Source of the DNA: Polaromonas sp. OV174 | GTDB taxonomy: Bacteria; Pseudomonadota; Gammaproteobacteria; Burkholderiales; Burkholderiaceae_C | Assembly: GCF_900112285.1 (NCBI RefSeq) | Contig: NZ_FOKZ01000008.1 | Coordinates: 1 to 64,000, forward strand | DNA length: 64,000 nt | Reading direction: 5' to 3' | Shown here: positions 16,240-25,043 of the stretch, in pieces | Numbering within the stretch: position 1 is the stretch's first letter | Layout of the letters: every line of letters starts with the position of its first letter | Notes under the pieces: model-generated | Told to the model about the DNA's origin: nothing | The model's database searches: none | What the model saw: only the letters and a program-made list of their open reading frames with translations | Program-made: the position numbers and the translations under genes

Positions 16240-16599
16240 ATGGCTAATATCAAGCAATCGATGGAAGAATTGATGACCTGCGACGGTGCCACATGCGCAG
16301 CGCTGGTTGATTCAAGCAGCGGCATGATTCTGGGTCAAATCGGCTCGGGGATGGACCTTGAAGTGGCGGCGGCGGGCAATACTGAAGTGGTCCGGGCCAA
16401 GCTCAAGACCATGCGTGAACTGGGTCTGAACGATGTGATTGAAGACATTCTGATCACCCTGGGCAAGCAATATCACATCATCCGTCCCATGGCTCGCAAG
16501 GAAGGATTGTTTGTTTACCTGGTATTGGACAAAAACAAATCCAATCTCGCACTGGCTCGCCGCAAGGTGGTCGATGTCGAGAAAGAAATGGTGGTTTGA
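16240..16599 (+). CDS. Divergent Roadblock/LC7-like protein (3)
   Basis: A 119-aa protein with DGATCAALVDSSSGMILGQIG as the Roadblock-type hairpin, a central helical region and LITLGKQYHIIRPM... FVYLVLDKNKSNLALARRKV as the final strands and helix. An AGAAGG site precedes the ATG at 16240; the upstream in-frame ATG at 16210 lacks one. It is 88 bp after the second Roadblock gene, so it may be part of the same transcript or have its own start. Confidence 0.65.
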   Translation: MANIKQSMEELMTCDGATCAALVDSSSGMILGQIGSGMDLEVAAAGNTEVVRAKLKTMRELGLNDVIEDILITLGKQYHIIRPMARKEGLFVYLVLDKNKSNLALARRKVVDVEKEMVV

Positions 16600-16666
16600 T
16601 GGCCGGGTGAGCGTCAGTTCACTTGCCAAATAGAAGTCCCTGACCTTCTTTTTAGGGCGGCTCAGC

Positions 16667-16691
16667 GTGGAGTTTCCAGCGGAAACTTCAC
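16667..16691. repeat. Strong stem-loop after the Roadblock operon
   Basis: GTGGAGTTTCC-AGC-GGAAACTTCAC: 11-bp arms with one G-T wobble and a 3-nt loop. No T-run follows, so it is not a classic intrinsic terminator. It could stabilise the 3' end of the operon transcript or act as an operator for the phosphatase gene 90 bp downstream. Confidence 0.5.
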
Positions 16692-16781
16692 ACTGCTGAA
16701 AAGCCAGCATCTCGCTCCCATCAGCCCCAGCAGTCCGGAAGGTGACTGCGCAACTGCAGCGGCTTGCCCATAATTAGGCGC

Positions 16782-17456
16782 ATGGGAACCCTTTTTCTCG
16801 TTCGCCACGGCCAGGCCTCCTTTGGTGCCGACAACTACGACATGCTGAGCGCCATGGGGCAGCGGCAGAGCCTGCGTCTAGGGGAATACTTCAAAGACAG
16901 GGGCCTGAAATTCGATGGCGCTCTGACCGGCACCCTGAAGCGGCAAGTCCAGACCCTTGACGGCATTCGCGAAGGCATGGGCCAGGACATGAGCCTACAG
17001 GCCCTGGCATGGCCGGGGCTGAATGAGTACGACAGCGCAGCCCTGATAAGCGCCATTCACCCCTATCCGCTGGAAAAGCCCGACAACCCGGAACGCTACC
17101 GCCAGCACTTTCGCTTGCTGAAAGATGCTCTGGCGCAGTGGATGGCCGGCGTGATCAGCCCCAGGGGCATGCCCAGCTACGTCGACTTTGTAGCGGGGGT
17201 CACCAGCGCGCTGGATCACATTCGCACCCACTGCGACGGCCGTGTGCTGCTGGTGTCCAGCGGCGGGCCCATCGCCACCGCCGTCGGCCATGTGCTGGGC
17301 ACCAGCCCGGAAACAACCATAGAACTCAACTTGCGCATACGCAACAGCTCGGTCACCGAGTTTGCCTTCACGCCCAAACGCCACATGCTGCTCACTTACA
17401 ACACGCTGCCGCACCTGGATGCGCCCGAGCACGCCAGCTGGGTGACTTACGCCTGA
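16782..17456 (+). CDS. Histidine phosphatase family protein
   Basis: A 224-aa member of the phosphoglycerate mutase-like branch. The catalytic motif is LFLVRHGQASFG at the N terminus; the second conserved region, LLVSSGGPIATAVGHVLG, has Gly-Gly where many members have a catalytic His (SHGG), which may weaken or change activity. Start at ATG 16782; an in-frame TTG lies at 16764. It is convergent with the DoxX gene, 30 bp apart. Substrate unknown. Confidence 0.8.
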   Translation: MGTLFLVRHGQASFGADNYDMLSAMGQRQSLRLGEYFKDRGLKFDGALTGTLKRQVQTLDGIREGMGQDMSLQALAWPGLNEYDSAALISAIHPYPLEKPDNPERYRQHFRLLKDALAQWMAGVISPRGMPSYVDFVAGVTSALDHIRTHCDGRVLLVSSGGPIATAVGHVLGTSPETTIELNLRIRNSSVTEFAFTPKRHMLLTYNTLPHLDAPEHASWVTYA

Positions 17457-17486
17457 GGCGCACCCAAGCTGCGCCATTGGTCTGTC

Positions 17487-17897
17487 CTAAGGCCAGAGTG
17501 CGTACTTTCCCGGCCCGGTGATAGCGAGCAGCAGCAAGCCGCCCATGATGCTGAGATTTTTGAGAAAGTTGATCTTGTTCGCCTCACGCTCCGCGCCCGA
17601 CAGCGTCCAGAAACGGTGGCCCAGCAGCGCCGTCGCAAAGGTGAAGACGACATACAGCAAGGCCAGCGGACGAGTCAGCACGCCAAGGACCAGGGCGATA
17701 CCGGCGAAAAACTCCACGGCAATCGCCACCGCCGTCGACAAGCTGGGCAGCGGAGCACCGGTGGACGCCATGTAGGCCGCAGTGGCTGAAAAGTTCGTCA
17801 GCTTTTTCCAGCCGGTCGCCAAAAACAGCGCCATCAGCAGCAGACGCGCCAACAGGATCAATACATCGCTCTGTCCGCGTATCAGGTCGTTCAGCAT
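17487..17897 (-). CDS. DoxX family membrane protein
   Basis: A 136-aa protein with four hydrophobic segments and the DoxX pattern (LLARLLLMALFLATGWKKL... AVAIEFFAGIALVLGVLTRPLALL). Bacterial DoxX proteins are small inner-membrane proteins often linked to redox or thiol stress. It lies 80 bp downstream of the pirin gene start region's partner stop on the same strand, so pirin-doxX co-transcription (pirin first) is not supported by order; doxX is downstream of pirin only in the minus direction if its own promoter in 17898-17978 is ignored. Confidence 0.8.
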   Translation of the reverse strand: MLNDLIRGQSDVLILLARLLLMALFLATGWKKLTNFSATAAYMASTGAPLPSLSTAVAIAVEFFAGIALVLGVLTRPLALLYVVFTFATALLGHRFWTLSGAEREANKINFLKNLSIMGGLLLLAITGPGKYALWP

Positions 17898-17978
17898 GTC
17901 GCCTCCCTGGTTTCATTTTTCTCGTCACAAGCATCGCCCAGCCTCCTTGGTCGAGCTAGGCGCGTGCGGGCTGCCACC

Positions 17979-18815
17979 TTAAAACGGCACCCCTTCGAGC
18001 CGCCCCATGGCGCCGCTGGCGAAATCCCGCTTGGCTTGCGCGAGGCGTTCGGGGGTGTCCATGACAAAGGGCCCGGCAAACAAAATGGCGCCTTCGACCG
18101 GGGTACCGCCCAGCAAGGCGACGTCAGCCCCTTGATCCGGCGCGGCCCTCAAGCTGATTTGCGAACCCGATGTCAGCACCGCCAACGCGCCGGGGCCAAG
18201 CGCCGCGCCGTTCTCGCCGGCAAGGCTGCCGTCAAGCACATACAGGCCGAGCTCGGGCGCCGCATCGACCGGCAGCGTGACGCTCGCGCCGGGGTCCAGG
18301 CGGATGTGGGCGAAGACGGTGGGGCTGGTGGTTTTCATCGGTCCCACGACGCCTTCCAGGCTGCCCGCGATGACCCGAATCCGCGCGCCGGCATGCTCAA
18401 TCTCGGGGATGTCGGCGGCGCGAAACGAGGCATAGGCCGGTTCGTCCAGCTTGTGTTCCGGCGGCAAGCTGGTCCAGAGTTGCAGGCCATGGCGACCGCC
18501 GCTGGGTTGCTCCGCGTGAAGCATGCCGCGTCCGGCGCGTATCCATTGCGCATCGCCTGGCCCCAGCTGGTCCTTGAAACCCAGGCTGTCGCGGTGCGCC
18601 ACCCCGCCCTCCAGCAGGTAGCTGATGACTTCGATGCCGGCATGCGGGTGCGGGGAGTCGCCTATGCCGCGCCGGCTACGGTGCCGGTAATGGTCAATGA
18701 AGACAAAAGGGCCTAGCGATGCGCGCCCGTTCAGGGGCAAGGCTCGCCACAGCAGCATATCGCCATCGTCGATGACCCGCTGCGCGGGAAAAATGGTTTC
18801 AATGGTGCGTTGCAT
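17979..18815 (-). CDS. Pirin family protein
   Basis: A 278-aa bicupin. The N-terminal cupin holds the pirin metal-site histidines in SPHPHAGIEVISYLLEGGVAHRD and GRGMLHAEQP, with the PFVFIDHYR segment before them. Pirins bind iron; some bacterial ones have quercetin dioxygenase activity and others act as regulators. Start at ATG 18815 (MQRTIETIFPAQRV); ATGs at 18821 and 18836 are in frame. It is divergent from the Tgl-like gene. Confidence 0.88.
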   Translation of the reverse strand: MQRTIETIFPAQRVIDDGDMLLWRALPLNGRASLGPFVFIDHYRHRSRRGIGDSPHPHAGIEVISYLLEGGVAHRDSLGFKDQLGPGDAQWIRAGRGMLHAEQPSGGRHGLQLWTSLPPEHKLDEPAYASFRAADIPEIEHAGARIRVIAGSLEGVVGPMKTTSPTVFAHIRLDPGASVTLPVDAAPELGLYVLDGSLAGENGAALGPGALAVLTSGSQISLRAAPDQGADVALLGGTPVEGAILFAGPFVMDTPERLAQAKRDFASGAMGRLEGVPF

Positions 18816-19011
18816 AAGCATGCATCCTCCATTCATGGATGTTGTTCCGGCAACCCGGCGAAGCGGCTTTAGGCTCAGCCATCGTAGGTCCTGGCCATGT
18901 CCTTGTCAAAGCGCATAGCAATTGCCGGGGCAGGCCTAAGCCGGACCAGCCCGGCTTGGGTGTTTTCCCGGCTTGTCGAAGCCGCTGCGAGCCCAGATAC
19001 TTTGCAGCACC

Positions 19012-20160
19012 ATGACCGCCGCCCTCACCTCATACGCCCCTTCTCGCGGCATTCTTCTCCACTGCAAAACCGCCGACGCCCTGGCCGCGGCCAACCGCAG
19101 TTTCAGCGCGCAACTGCAACGGCTCGGCCTGCAAAGCCATGTGGAAAGCACGGCAACAAGCGCAACGCAGGCGAAATTCGAACAAGGCTTTAAGCTGCGC
19201 GCCGAGCTGGCCGAGCAATGGGCGCCCGGCCTGGACACGACCGGCCTGACGCAAAGGCTGGGACTGGACACTTCGCTGCGCGCCGACGACCTGGAACGCG
19301 AAATCCTGCTGGCCATGTTGCTCAGCCCAGTCGGCTTTGAATTCCCCAGCCATGTCGAGCTGGCCTCTGCCGTACGCATACGCCGCAACATGGTGGTGGC
19401 CGCACGCAAGACGGCTCTGGCCTTTCACACCACAGAGGCCGAGCGCCCCGAAGACTGCTGGGTCTATGCCGAGGGCCGGGGCTTCACTGTGCGGCCCGGC
19501 CATGCGCTGATTCCCGCGCTGCAAAAAGCCACTCAACCCGAGGCCTCGGGCAAGCTGTATTCCTTTTCCTGCTATCGCGCCACCGAGTATGTGATTTTGC
19601 TGGCCATTGCACAGGAGCTTGAGCACAGCAACCCAAGCTTGCTGCAAAACCTGCAGCAGCAGTGGGAGAGCCGCGCCATCATGTCGGGCCAGTTCCACGA
19701 CGTGTTTCTGCGCGAATACGGCTCCATGGAAGCACCGCTGCCACCCAAGTATTACGTGCCGGGCGACCGACTCTGGTTTCGCAACCCCGACGCCCACTCG
19801 TCCGATGTCACCGGCTACGAAGGGTCCTGGGTCTTTTATCTGGGCGGCGGCCTGTTTACCAATTTCTGGAAACGCGACCAGCCCTATACGCTGGCCAGCA
19901 AGTGCCTTGAGCTGTTTCACTGGCGCCATGCGACTTACACCGATGACACGGGTGAATTGCAGATCAACGAAAGCATCGTCGAGGAGCGCGTCAAGGCGTC
20001 CATGGCCGACCCGGTTCAGGCCGCGGAAATTCTGGCGCTGATGCTGCGCCTGCGCGAGCCCAAAGGGGTTTATCTATCGGGCGGCTGCATAGACACCTCG
20101 CGCGAGTACCCGCGCGGGGTCTGCCCGGGCACCACCGACCTGGTGCTGCCGCTCGGCTGA
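19012..20160 (+). CDS. Tgl-like protein-glutamine gamma-glutamyltransferase homologue
   Basis: A 382-aa protein whose second half follows the order of conserved blocks of Bacillus Tgl, the spore-coat transglutaminase. There is an ELASAVRIRRNMVVAARKTA helix (compare ELKLRMNIVAAAKTL), a putative catalytic Cys187 in YSFSCYRATEYVILL (compare AFECATAIVIIYY), GDRLWFRNPD, and YEGSWVFYLGGG near 269-280. The Bacillus protein is about 245 aa, so this one has an extra ~110-residue N-terminal part. The residue before the Cys is Ser rather than Glu, and the Glu in the later block is shifted, so activity is uncertain. Start at ATG 19012; a TTG at 18973 is in frame. Identification rests on remembered family sequence. 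Confidence 0.65.
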   Translation: MTAALTSYAPSRGILLHCKTADALAAANRSFSAQLQRLGLQSHVESTATSATQAKFEQGFKLRAELAEQWAPGLDTTGLTQRLGLDTSLRADDLEREILLAMLLSPVGFEFPSHVELASAVRIRRNMVVAARKTALAFHTTEAERPEDCWVYAEGRGFTVRPGHALIPALQKATQPEASGKLYSFSCYRATEYVILLAIAQELEHSNPSLLQNLQQQWESRAIMSGQFHDVFLREYGSMEAPLPPKYYVPGDRLWFRNPDAHSSDVTGYEGSWVFYLGGGLFTNFWKRDQPYTLASKCLELFHWRHATYTDDTGELQINESIVEERVKASMADPVQAAEILALMLRLREPKGVYLSGGCIDTSREYPRGVCPGTTDLVLPLG

Positions 20161-20209
20161 TGCGTGAAGACGCTGTTTCCACGAGCGGCCTGCGCCCCGC
20201 CGTGAAGCG

Positions 20210-20224
20210 CTGAATATAGTTCAG
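20210..20224. promoter_or_regulatory. Small dyad just before the LysR gene
   Basis: CTGAA-TATAG-TTCAG, perfect 5-bp arms, ending 3 bp before the ATG of the LysR-type gene. It could be an autoregulatory site, but a dyad this short can arise by chance. Confidence 0.25.
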
Positions 20225-20227
20225 CCC

Positions 20228-21175
20228 ATGGAACATTCAAAACTATCGCTGGCCAGACGGCTCAAGTTGCAGCAACTCGCCATCTTTGAACAGGTGGTGA
20301 ACACCGGCTCCATACTCGCCGCCTCGCGTGAGCTGCACATGACGCAGCCGGCGGTCAGCAAGTCCATCCATGAGCTGGAGGGGCATTTCGATCAGGCGCT
20401 GTTCACGCGCAGCAAACGCGGGGTGCGACTCACAGAGTTTGGCGAACTACTGCAGCGCCACGCCCGTTCGCTGCTGGCAGAGTTGCGCTTTCTTGCCGAC
20501 AACGCGAACGCCTGGAATACCGGCGTCTCCGGCCAGGTCGTGGTCGGCACCCTGATTTCGGCCTCGGCCAGTCTGCTGCCCAAGGCCGTGGTGCGCTTGC
20601 GCGAAACCGCGCCCAACGTGGTGGTGACGGTGCGCGTCGGCTCCAACGACGTCTTGTTTCCCGAGCTGGTACGCGGCGAGGTGGATGTGGTGGTGGGACT
20701 GCTGCCAGGCGAAAGCCCAAACCGGGCGCTCACCCATGTTCCGCTCTATGACGAGACGCTGTGCGCCGTGGTGGCGCGCCACCACCCACTGGCCCTGGAC
20801 ACCTCCATTGACGTGCAACAGCTGCAGGACATGGTGTGGATCATTCCCACGCCAGAATCGGCGGCCATGCGTTCGGCGCAGTTGTTTTTTGCGGCCGCCC
20901 ACATGGTCGTGCCCAAGCGCATCGTCGAGTCGGTTTCCATCCTGACCAATCTGGGGCTGCTGCTGGAGTCATCGACGATCGCCCTGATGCCTTATGCGGT
21001 GGCCGAGCAATTCGTGCGATCCGGCTTATTGAGCATATTGCCGCTAGGCGTGGCCAGCCCTTTTGGCAAGGTCGGCTACAGCCTGTTTGCAGACCGGCCG
21101 CCTACGGCTGCCACACAACGCCTTCTAGCTGCGCTGCAGGAAGTTGGTGCAGCCGTGGGCTCAGCGGCTTCCTGA
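20228..21175 (+). CDS. LysR-type regulator of the kynurenine/3-hydroxyanthranilate operon
   Basis: A 315-aa LysR-type transcriptional regulator with an N-terminal winged helix (LQQLAIFEQVVNTGSILAASRELHMTQPAVSKSIHELE) and a periplasmic-binding-like effector domain. It lies immediately upstream of, and in the same direction as, the catabolic operon, and a T-N11-A dyad is in the gap at 21195-21219, so it is the obvious local regulator. The likely inducer is a pathway intermediate, by analogy with other aromatic LysR regulators. In the nba cluster I recall, the regulator is at the other end. Confidence 0.85.
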   Translation: MEHSKLSLARRLKLQQLAIFEQVVNTGSILAASRELHMTQPAVSKSIHELEGHFDQALFTRSKRGVRLTEFGELLQRHARSLLAELRFLADNANAWNTGVSGQVVVGTLISASASLLPKAVVRLRETAPNVVVTVRVGSNDVLFPELVRGEVDVVVGLLPGESPNRALTHVPLYDETLCAVVARHHPLALDTSIDVQQLQDMVWIIPTPESAAMRSAQLFFAAAHMVVPKRIVESVSILTNLGLLLESSTIALMPYAVAEQFVRSGLLSILPLGVASPFGKVGYSLFADRPPTAATQRLLAALQEVGAAVGSAAS

Positions 21176-21188
21176 GCCCGCAAGACTT

Positions 21189-21219
21189 TTGGCTCATGTA
21201 TTCCTTCAAGCTATACATG
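21189..21219 (+). promoter_or_regulatory. Candidate promoter with LysR box for the nba-like operon
   Basis: CATGTAT (21195-21201) and ATACATG (21213-21219) are a perfect 7-bp dyad with an 11-nt spacer, the classic LysR T-N11-A layout. It overlaps a candidate promoter, TTGGCT (21189-21194), 17 bp, TATACA (21212-21217), about 100 bp before the dehydrogenase start. It is the only gap between the regulator and the operon. Confidence 0.65.
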
Positions 21220-21318
21220 GCCGCGATTCTTTCATTATCCAAACGCCCCATTCCCACCTAAAGTCGCTCACCAGAACACCCCGCATTCGCACAGTCACCG
21301 GGTTTTCAGGAGACCGAC

Positions 21319-22806
21319 TTGAAGCACAGAATTCCACTGCCGCCCTCGCTCGCACAGATTCGCAATTACGTTGCGGGCGAGTTCGTCACGACAGCCAGGC
21401 AGTTCCCCAACATCAGCCCCATCAACGGCGTCCTGCTGGCCGAGGTGCATGAGGCCGACGCAGCCCTGGTAGACCGTGCCGTACAGGCGGCACGGGCGGC
21501 ATTGAATGGCCCGTGGGGCAAGATGGCGCCGGCCGAGCGCGCCGCCGTGCTGCAAAAAGTGGCCGACGGCATCGAGCGCCGCTTCGAGGATTTTGTTGCC
21601 GCCGAAGTGGCCGACACCGGCCGGCCGGTGGCCCAGGCGCGCAGCCTGGATGTCTACCGGGGCGTGGCCAATTTCCGCACCTTTGCCGATCTGGTCAAGC
21701 TGGCCGGCGGCGAGACTTTCGACATGCGCACGGCCGACGGCCAGGACATCATGAATTACACGGTGCGCAAGCCACACGGCGTGGTCGGCATCATCTCGCC
21801 ATGGAACCTGCCGCTGCTGCTGCTGACCTGGAAGGTGGCGCCTGCGCTGGCCTGCGGCAACACCGTGGTGGTCAAACCTTCGGAAGAAACGCCATCATCG
21901 GCCACCTTGCTGGCCGAAGTCATGCACGAAGCCGGTGTGCCACACGGCGTTTTCAATCTGCTGCACGGCTTCGGGCCCAATTCGGCCGGTGAATTTCTGA
22001 CGCGCCACCCGGGCATAGACGCCATCACCTTCACCGGAGAGTCGCGCACCGGCGCCACCATCATGAAGGCGGCGGCCGAAGGCGTGCGGGAAGTGTCTTT
22101 CGAGCTGGGCGGCAAAAACGCCGCTGTGGTCTTTGCCGATGCCGATTTCGATGCTGCCGTGGCCGGCGTGGCACGCTCTTCATTCACCAATTCGGGCCAG
22201 GTCTGCCTGTGCTCGGAACGGGTGTATGTGGAGCGCTCCATCTTTGACCGTTTCGTCGCCGCACTTAAAGAGAAAACCGAAACGCTCAAGATCGGCTACC
22301 CCGACGAGGTTGGTGTGGACATGGGCTCGCTGATCTCGCACGGCCACCGCGACAAGGTGCTGTCCTACTTCAAGCTGGCGGTCGAAGAAGGCGCGACCGT
22401 TGTCACCGGCGGCGGCGTGCCGCAGTTTGGTGACGAGCGCGACAACGGCGCTTTTGTGCAGCCCACCATCTGGACCGGCCTACCCGACAGCGCACGCTGC
22501 GTGCGCGAAGAAGTGTTTGGCCCGGTCTGCCACATTGCGCCCTTTGACACCGAGGAAGAAGTCATTGGCCGGGTCAACGACAGCCCATATGGCCTGGCGG
22601 CCTGCGTCTGGACCACCAATCTGAAACGGGCCCACAACGTCTCACGTCAGTTCCACGTCGGCATCACCTGGGTCAACACCTGGTTTTTGCGCGACCTGCG
22701 CACGCCTTTCGGCGGCGCCAAGCTGTCGGGTCTGGGACGCGAAGGCGGTCGGCACTCGCTCGATTTCTATTCCGAAATCAGCAATATCTGCATTCGCCTG
22801 TCATGA
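21319..22806 (+). CDS. nbaE: 2-aminomuconic 6-semialdehyde dehydrogenase
   Basis: A 495-aa aldehyde dehydrogenase that oxidises 2-aminomuconate (or 2-hydroxymuconate) 6-semialdehyde with NAD+. Hallmarks are GIISPWNLPLLLLTWKVAPALACGN, VKPSEETP, FTGESRTG, the catalytic Glu in SFELGGKNAAVVF and the Cys in NSGQVCLCSERVYV. Start is TTG 21319 with AGGAG at proper spacing, giving the usual length. It is the first gene of the operon and overlaps the RidA-like gene by four bases. Hydroxymuconic versus aminomuconic substrate cannot be told from sequence; the 3-hydroxyanthranilate context favours the amino form. Confidence 0.9.
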   Translation: MKHRIPLPPSLAQIRNYVAGEFVTTARQFPNISPINGVLLAEVHEADAALVDRAVQAARAALNGPWGKMAPAERAAVLQKVADGIERRFEDFVAAEVADTGRPVAQARSLDVYRGVANFRTFADLVKLAGGETFDMRTADGQDIMNYTVRKPHGVVGIISPWNLPLLLLTWKVAPALACGNTVVVKPSEETPSSATLLAEVMHEAGVPHGVFNLLHGFGPNSAGEFLTRHPGIDAITFTGESRTGATIMKAAAEGVREVSFELGGKNAAVVFADADFDAAVAGVARSSFTNSGQVCLCSERVYVERSIFDRFVAALKEKTETLKIGYPDEVGVDMGSLISHGHRDKVLSYFKLAVEEGATVVTGGGVPQFGDERDNGAFVQPTIWTGLPDSARCVREEVFGPVCHIAPFDTEEEVIGRVNDSPYGLAACVWTTNLKRAHNVSRQFHVGITWVNTWFLRDLRTPFGGAKLSGLGREGGRHSLDFYSEISNICIRLS

Positions 22807-23213
22807 AAAAACTGCTGCACTCGGCGGCCATACCGGCGCCGAAATTTCGCTACACGCCTTGCGTGCAGAGCGGTCCGCACTTCAGCATCTCGGGCATGGT
22901 CGGACTGGACCCGGCCACGGGGCAGCTGGTGGCAGGTGGCCCCGCCGCAGAGACCCAGCGCATTTTCGACAACCTGAAGCTGGCTTTGCCCGACTATGGT
23001 CTGAGCCTGCAAAACATGACCCTGGCGCGCATTTACACCACCGATTTCGCCGCCTTCGGACAGATCAATGCCGCCTGGGATGCCATGTTCGCGGACATAG
23101 CCCCACCGGCACGTACCTCGCTCGGCGTACAGGCCTTGCCGCTGGGCGCCACGGTCGAAATCGAATTCGCCTTTTACCAACCTCAGCCAGCGCTGGCCGC
23201 TGATACGGAATAA
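22803..23213 (+). CDS. nbaX: RidA family protein (NbaX-like position)
   Basis: A 136-aa RidA/YjgF-type protein (FSISGMVGLDPATGQLVAGGPAAETQRIFDNLKLAL... LARIYTTDFAAFGQINAAWDAMF... PPARTSLGVQALPLGATVEIEF). RidA proteins hydrolyse enamine/imine intermediates. It occupies the position of nbaX, between the semialdehyde dehydrogenase and the hydratase, for which I know no assigned function. It could deaminate 2-aminomuconate-derived enamines alongside the second RidA protein at 31640. The gene symbol follows position. Confidence 0.75.
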   Translation: MKKLLHSAAIPAPKFRYTPCVQSGPHFSISGMVGLDPATGQLVAGGPAAETQRIFDNLKLALPDYGLSLQNMTLARIYTTDFAAFGQINAAWDAMFADIAPPARTSLGVQALPLGATVEIEFAFYQPQPALAADTE

Positions 23214-23216
23214 GAC

Positions 23217-24029
23217 ATGACACTTTCCATTGAACACATTGCCGAGGTGCTGTGGCAGGCAGAACACAGCGCTACACCCTGCGCACCGCTGCGCGAACAG
23301 CTCGCGCAGGCTGCGGCCTCAAGCAGCAGCGCCGATGTGGTGGCCGCCGCCTATGCGGTGCAGCGCATCAACATCCAGCGCAAGCTCAAGGCCGGTGATC
23401 GTCTGGTGGGCCGCAAGATAGGCCTGACCTCGCTGGCGGTGCAAAAGCAGCTGGGCGTGGACTCGCCCGACTTTGGCATGCTGCTGACCAGCATGGCCGT
23501 CGGACATGGCGAAGAGATTGCACCGGCCCGCCTGCTGCAGCCCAAGGTCGAGGCCGAGATCGCCCTGGTGCTGGGGCGTGATTTGACGTTCGAACAACAC
23601 ACCGTGGCCGACATCATCAGCGCCACGGCCTACGCGCTGCCCGCCATCGAGGTGGTTGGCAGCCGTATTGCCAACTGGGACATCCGCCTGGCCGACACCG
23701 TTGCCGACAATGCATCATCAGGCCTCTTTGTGCTGGGCTCACGTCCGGTCAGTCTGTCGAAATTTGACTTGATAGGCTGCGGCATGGTGATGGAGCGGCG
23801 CGGCGACCAGGTGTCGCTGGGCATAGGCTCGGCCTGCCTGGGCAACCCGCTCAATGCCGCCGTCTGGCTGGCCAACATGATGGCCCGCATCGGTTCGCCG
23901 CTACGGGCTGGCGACGTACTGATGACCGGCGCGCTAGGCCCCATGGTGGCGGTGCAGCCCGGTGACGTATTCACCGCGCAGATCGAAGGCCTGGGCTCGG
24001 TGAGTGCCGTTTTTTCCAAGACCGCCTGA
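23217..24029 (+). CDS. nbaH: 2-oxopent-4-enoate hydratase
   Basis: A 270-aa member of the fumarylacetoacetase-like hydratase/decarboxylase family. It adds water to 2-oxopent-4-enoate to give 4-hydroxy-2-oxovalerate. Visible family blocks are [36 protein letters not shown], and [29 protein letters not shown] with the metal-binding acidic residues. It starts 3 bp after the RidA gene stop. It is a paralogue of the decarboxylase at 26087, and the two usually form a complex. Confidence 0.9.
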   Translation: MTLSIEHIAEVLWQAEHSATPCAPLREQLAQAAASSSSADVVAAAYAVQRINIQRKLKAGDRLVGRKIGLTSLAVQKQLGVDSPDFGMLLTSMAVGHGEEIAPARLLQPKVEAEIALVLGRDLTFEQHTVADIISATAYALPAIEVVGSRIANWDIRLADTVADNASSGLFVLGSRPVSLSKFDLIGCGMVMERRGDQVSLGIGSACLGNPLNAAVWLANMMARIGSPLRAGDVLMTGALGPMVAVQPGDVFTAQIEGLGSVSAVFSKTA

Positions 24030-24072
24030 AGCCATACCTGTCGCCACTGAACGATTTTTTTCGGAAACTTTC

Positions 24073-25032
24073 ATGACCTCACAAGACAAAAAAATTGCGG
24101 TTGCCATCATAGGCTCCGGCAACATTGGCACCGACCTGATGATCAAGGTGTTGCGCAATGCCCGTCGTTTGCGCATGGCGGCCATGGTTGGCATAGACCC
24201 AAGCTCCGAGGGGCTGGCGCGCGCTGCCCGCATGGGCGTTGCAACTACGTCCGAAGGCGTTGAAGGCCTGATGAAAATGGACGGCTTTGGCGATATCGGC
24301 ATCGTTTTTGACGCCACCAGCGCCGGCGCCCACGCCCACCACAACAGCATGCTTCAGCCGCATGGCATCAAGGTGGTTGACCTGACGCCAGCGGCGATAG
24401 GCCCTTATGTGATCCCCGTCGTGAATCTGCAAGCGCATCTGGATGCGCCCAACATCAACATGGTCACCTGCGGTGGTCAGGCCACCATTCCCATGGTCTA
24501 TGCCGTCTCCCGGATTGCCAAGGTGCATTACGCAGAAATCGTGGCGTCCATTGCCAGCAAGTCGGCCGGCCCCGGCACGCGCGCCAACATCGACGAGTTC
24601 ACCGAAACGACCTCGCGCGCCATCGCAGAAGTGGGCGGCGCCCAGCGCGGCAAGGCCATCATCGTGCTCAACCCGGCCGAACCGCCACTGATGATGCGGG
24701 ACACCGTGTACTGCCTGGCCGATGTGGATGCTGACCAGAAAGCGATTGCCGACTCGGTCAAGCGCATGGTTCAAGACGTGGCCGCCTATGTACCTGGCTA
24801 CCGCCTCAAGCAAGAGGTGCAGTTCGAACGCTTTGACGCACAGCACCCGCTCAACGTGCCTGGCCTGGGCCGCATGCCTGGCCTGAAGGTCTCCATCTTC
24901 CTGGAGGTCGAAGGTGCGGCGCACTACCTGCCGTCTTATGCCGGCAACCTCGACATCATGACCAGCGCCGCCCTGGCTGCGGCGGAGCAACAAGCCGCCC
25001 GCCTACTGGCGGCCGACACGGCAACCGTGTAA
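24073..25032 (+). CDS. nbaJ: Acetaldehyde dehydrogenase (acylating)
   Basis: A 319-aa enzyme that converts acetaldehyde to acetyl-CoA with NAD+ and CoA. It shows the Rossmann start [16 protein letters not shown], catalytic Cys in [14 protein letters not shown], and [22 protein letters not shown]. It works as a channelled complex with the aldolase encoded by the next gene (11 bp away). Start at ATG 24073; the frame is open from 24004 without family similarity. Confidence 0.95.
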   Translation: MTSQDKKIAVAIIGSGNIGTDLMIKVLRNARRLRMAAMVGIDPSSEGLARAARMGVATTSEGVEGLMKMDGFGDIGIVFDATSAGAHAHHNSMLQPHGIKVVDLTPAAIGPYVIPVVNLQAHLDAPNINMVTCGGQATIPMVYAVSRIAKVHYAEIVASIASKSAGPGTRANIDEFTETTSRAIAEVGGAQRGKAIIVLNPAEPPLMMRDTVYCLADVDADQKAIADSVKRMVQDVAAYVPGYRLKQEVQFERFDAQHPLNVPGLGRMPGLKVSIFLEVEGAAHYLPSYAGNLDIMTSAALAAAEQQAARLLAADTATV

Positions 25033-25043
25033 AGAGGTTCGAG

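Noticed and set aside
16667..16691. Intrinsic terminator after the Roadblock operon
   Set aside because: Strong stem but no T-run on either side; kept as a stem-loop of unknown role.
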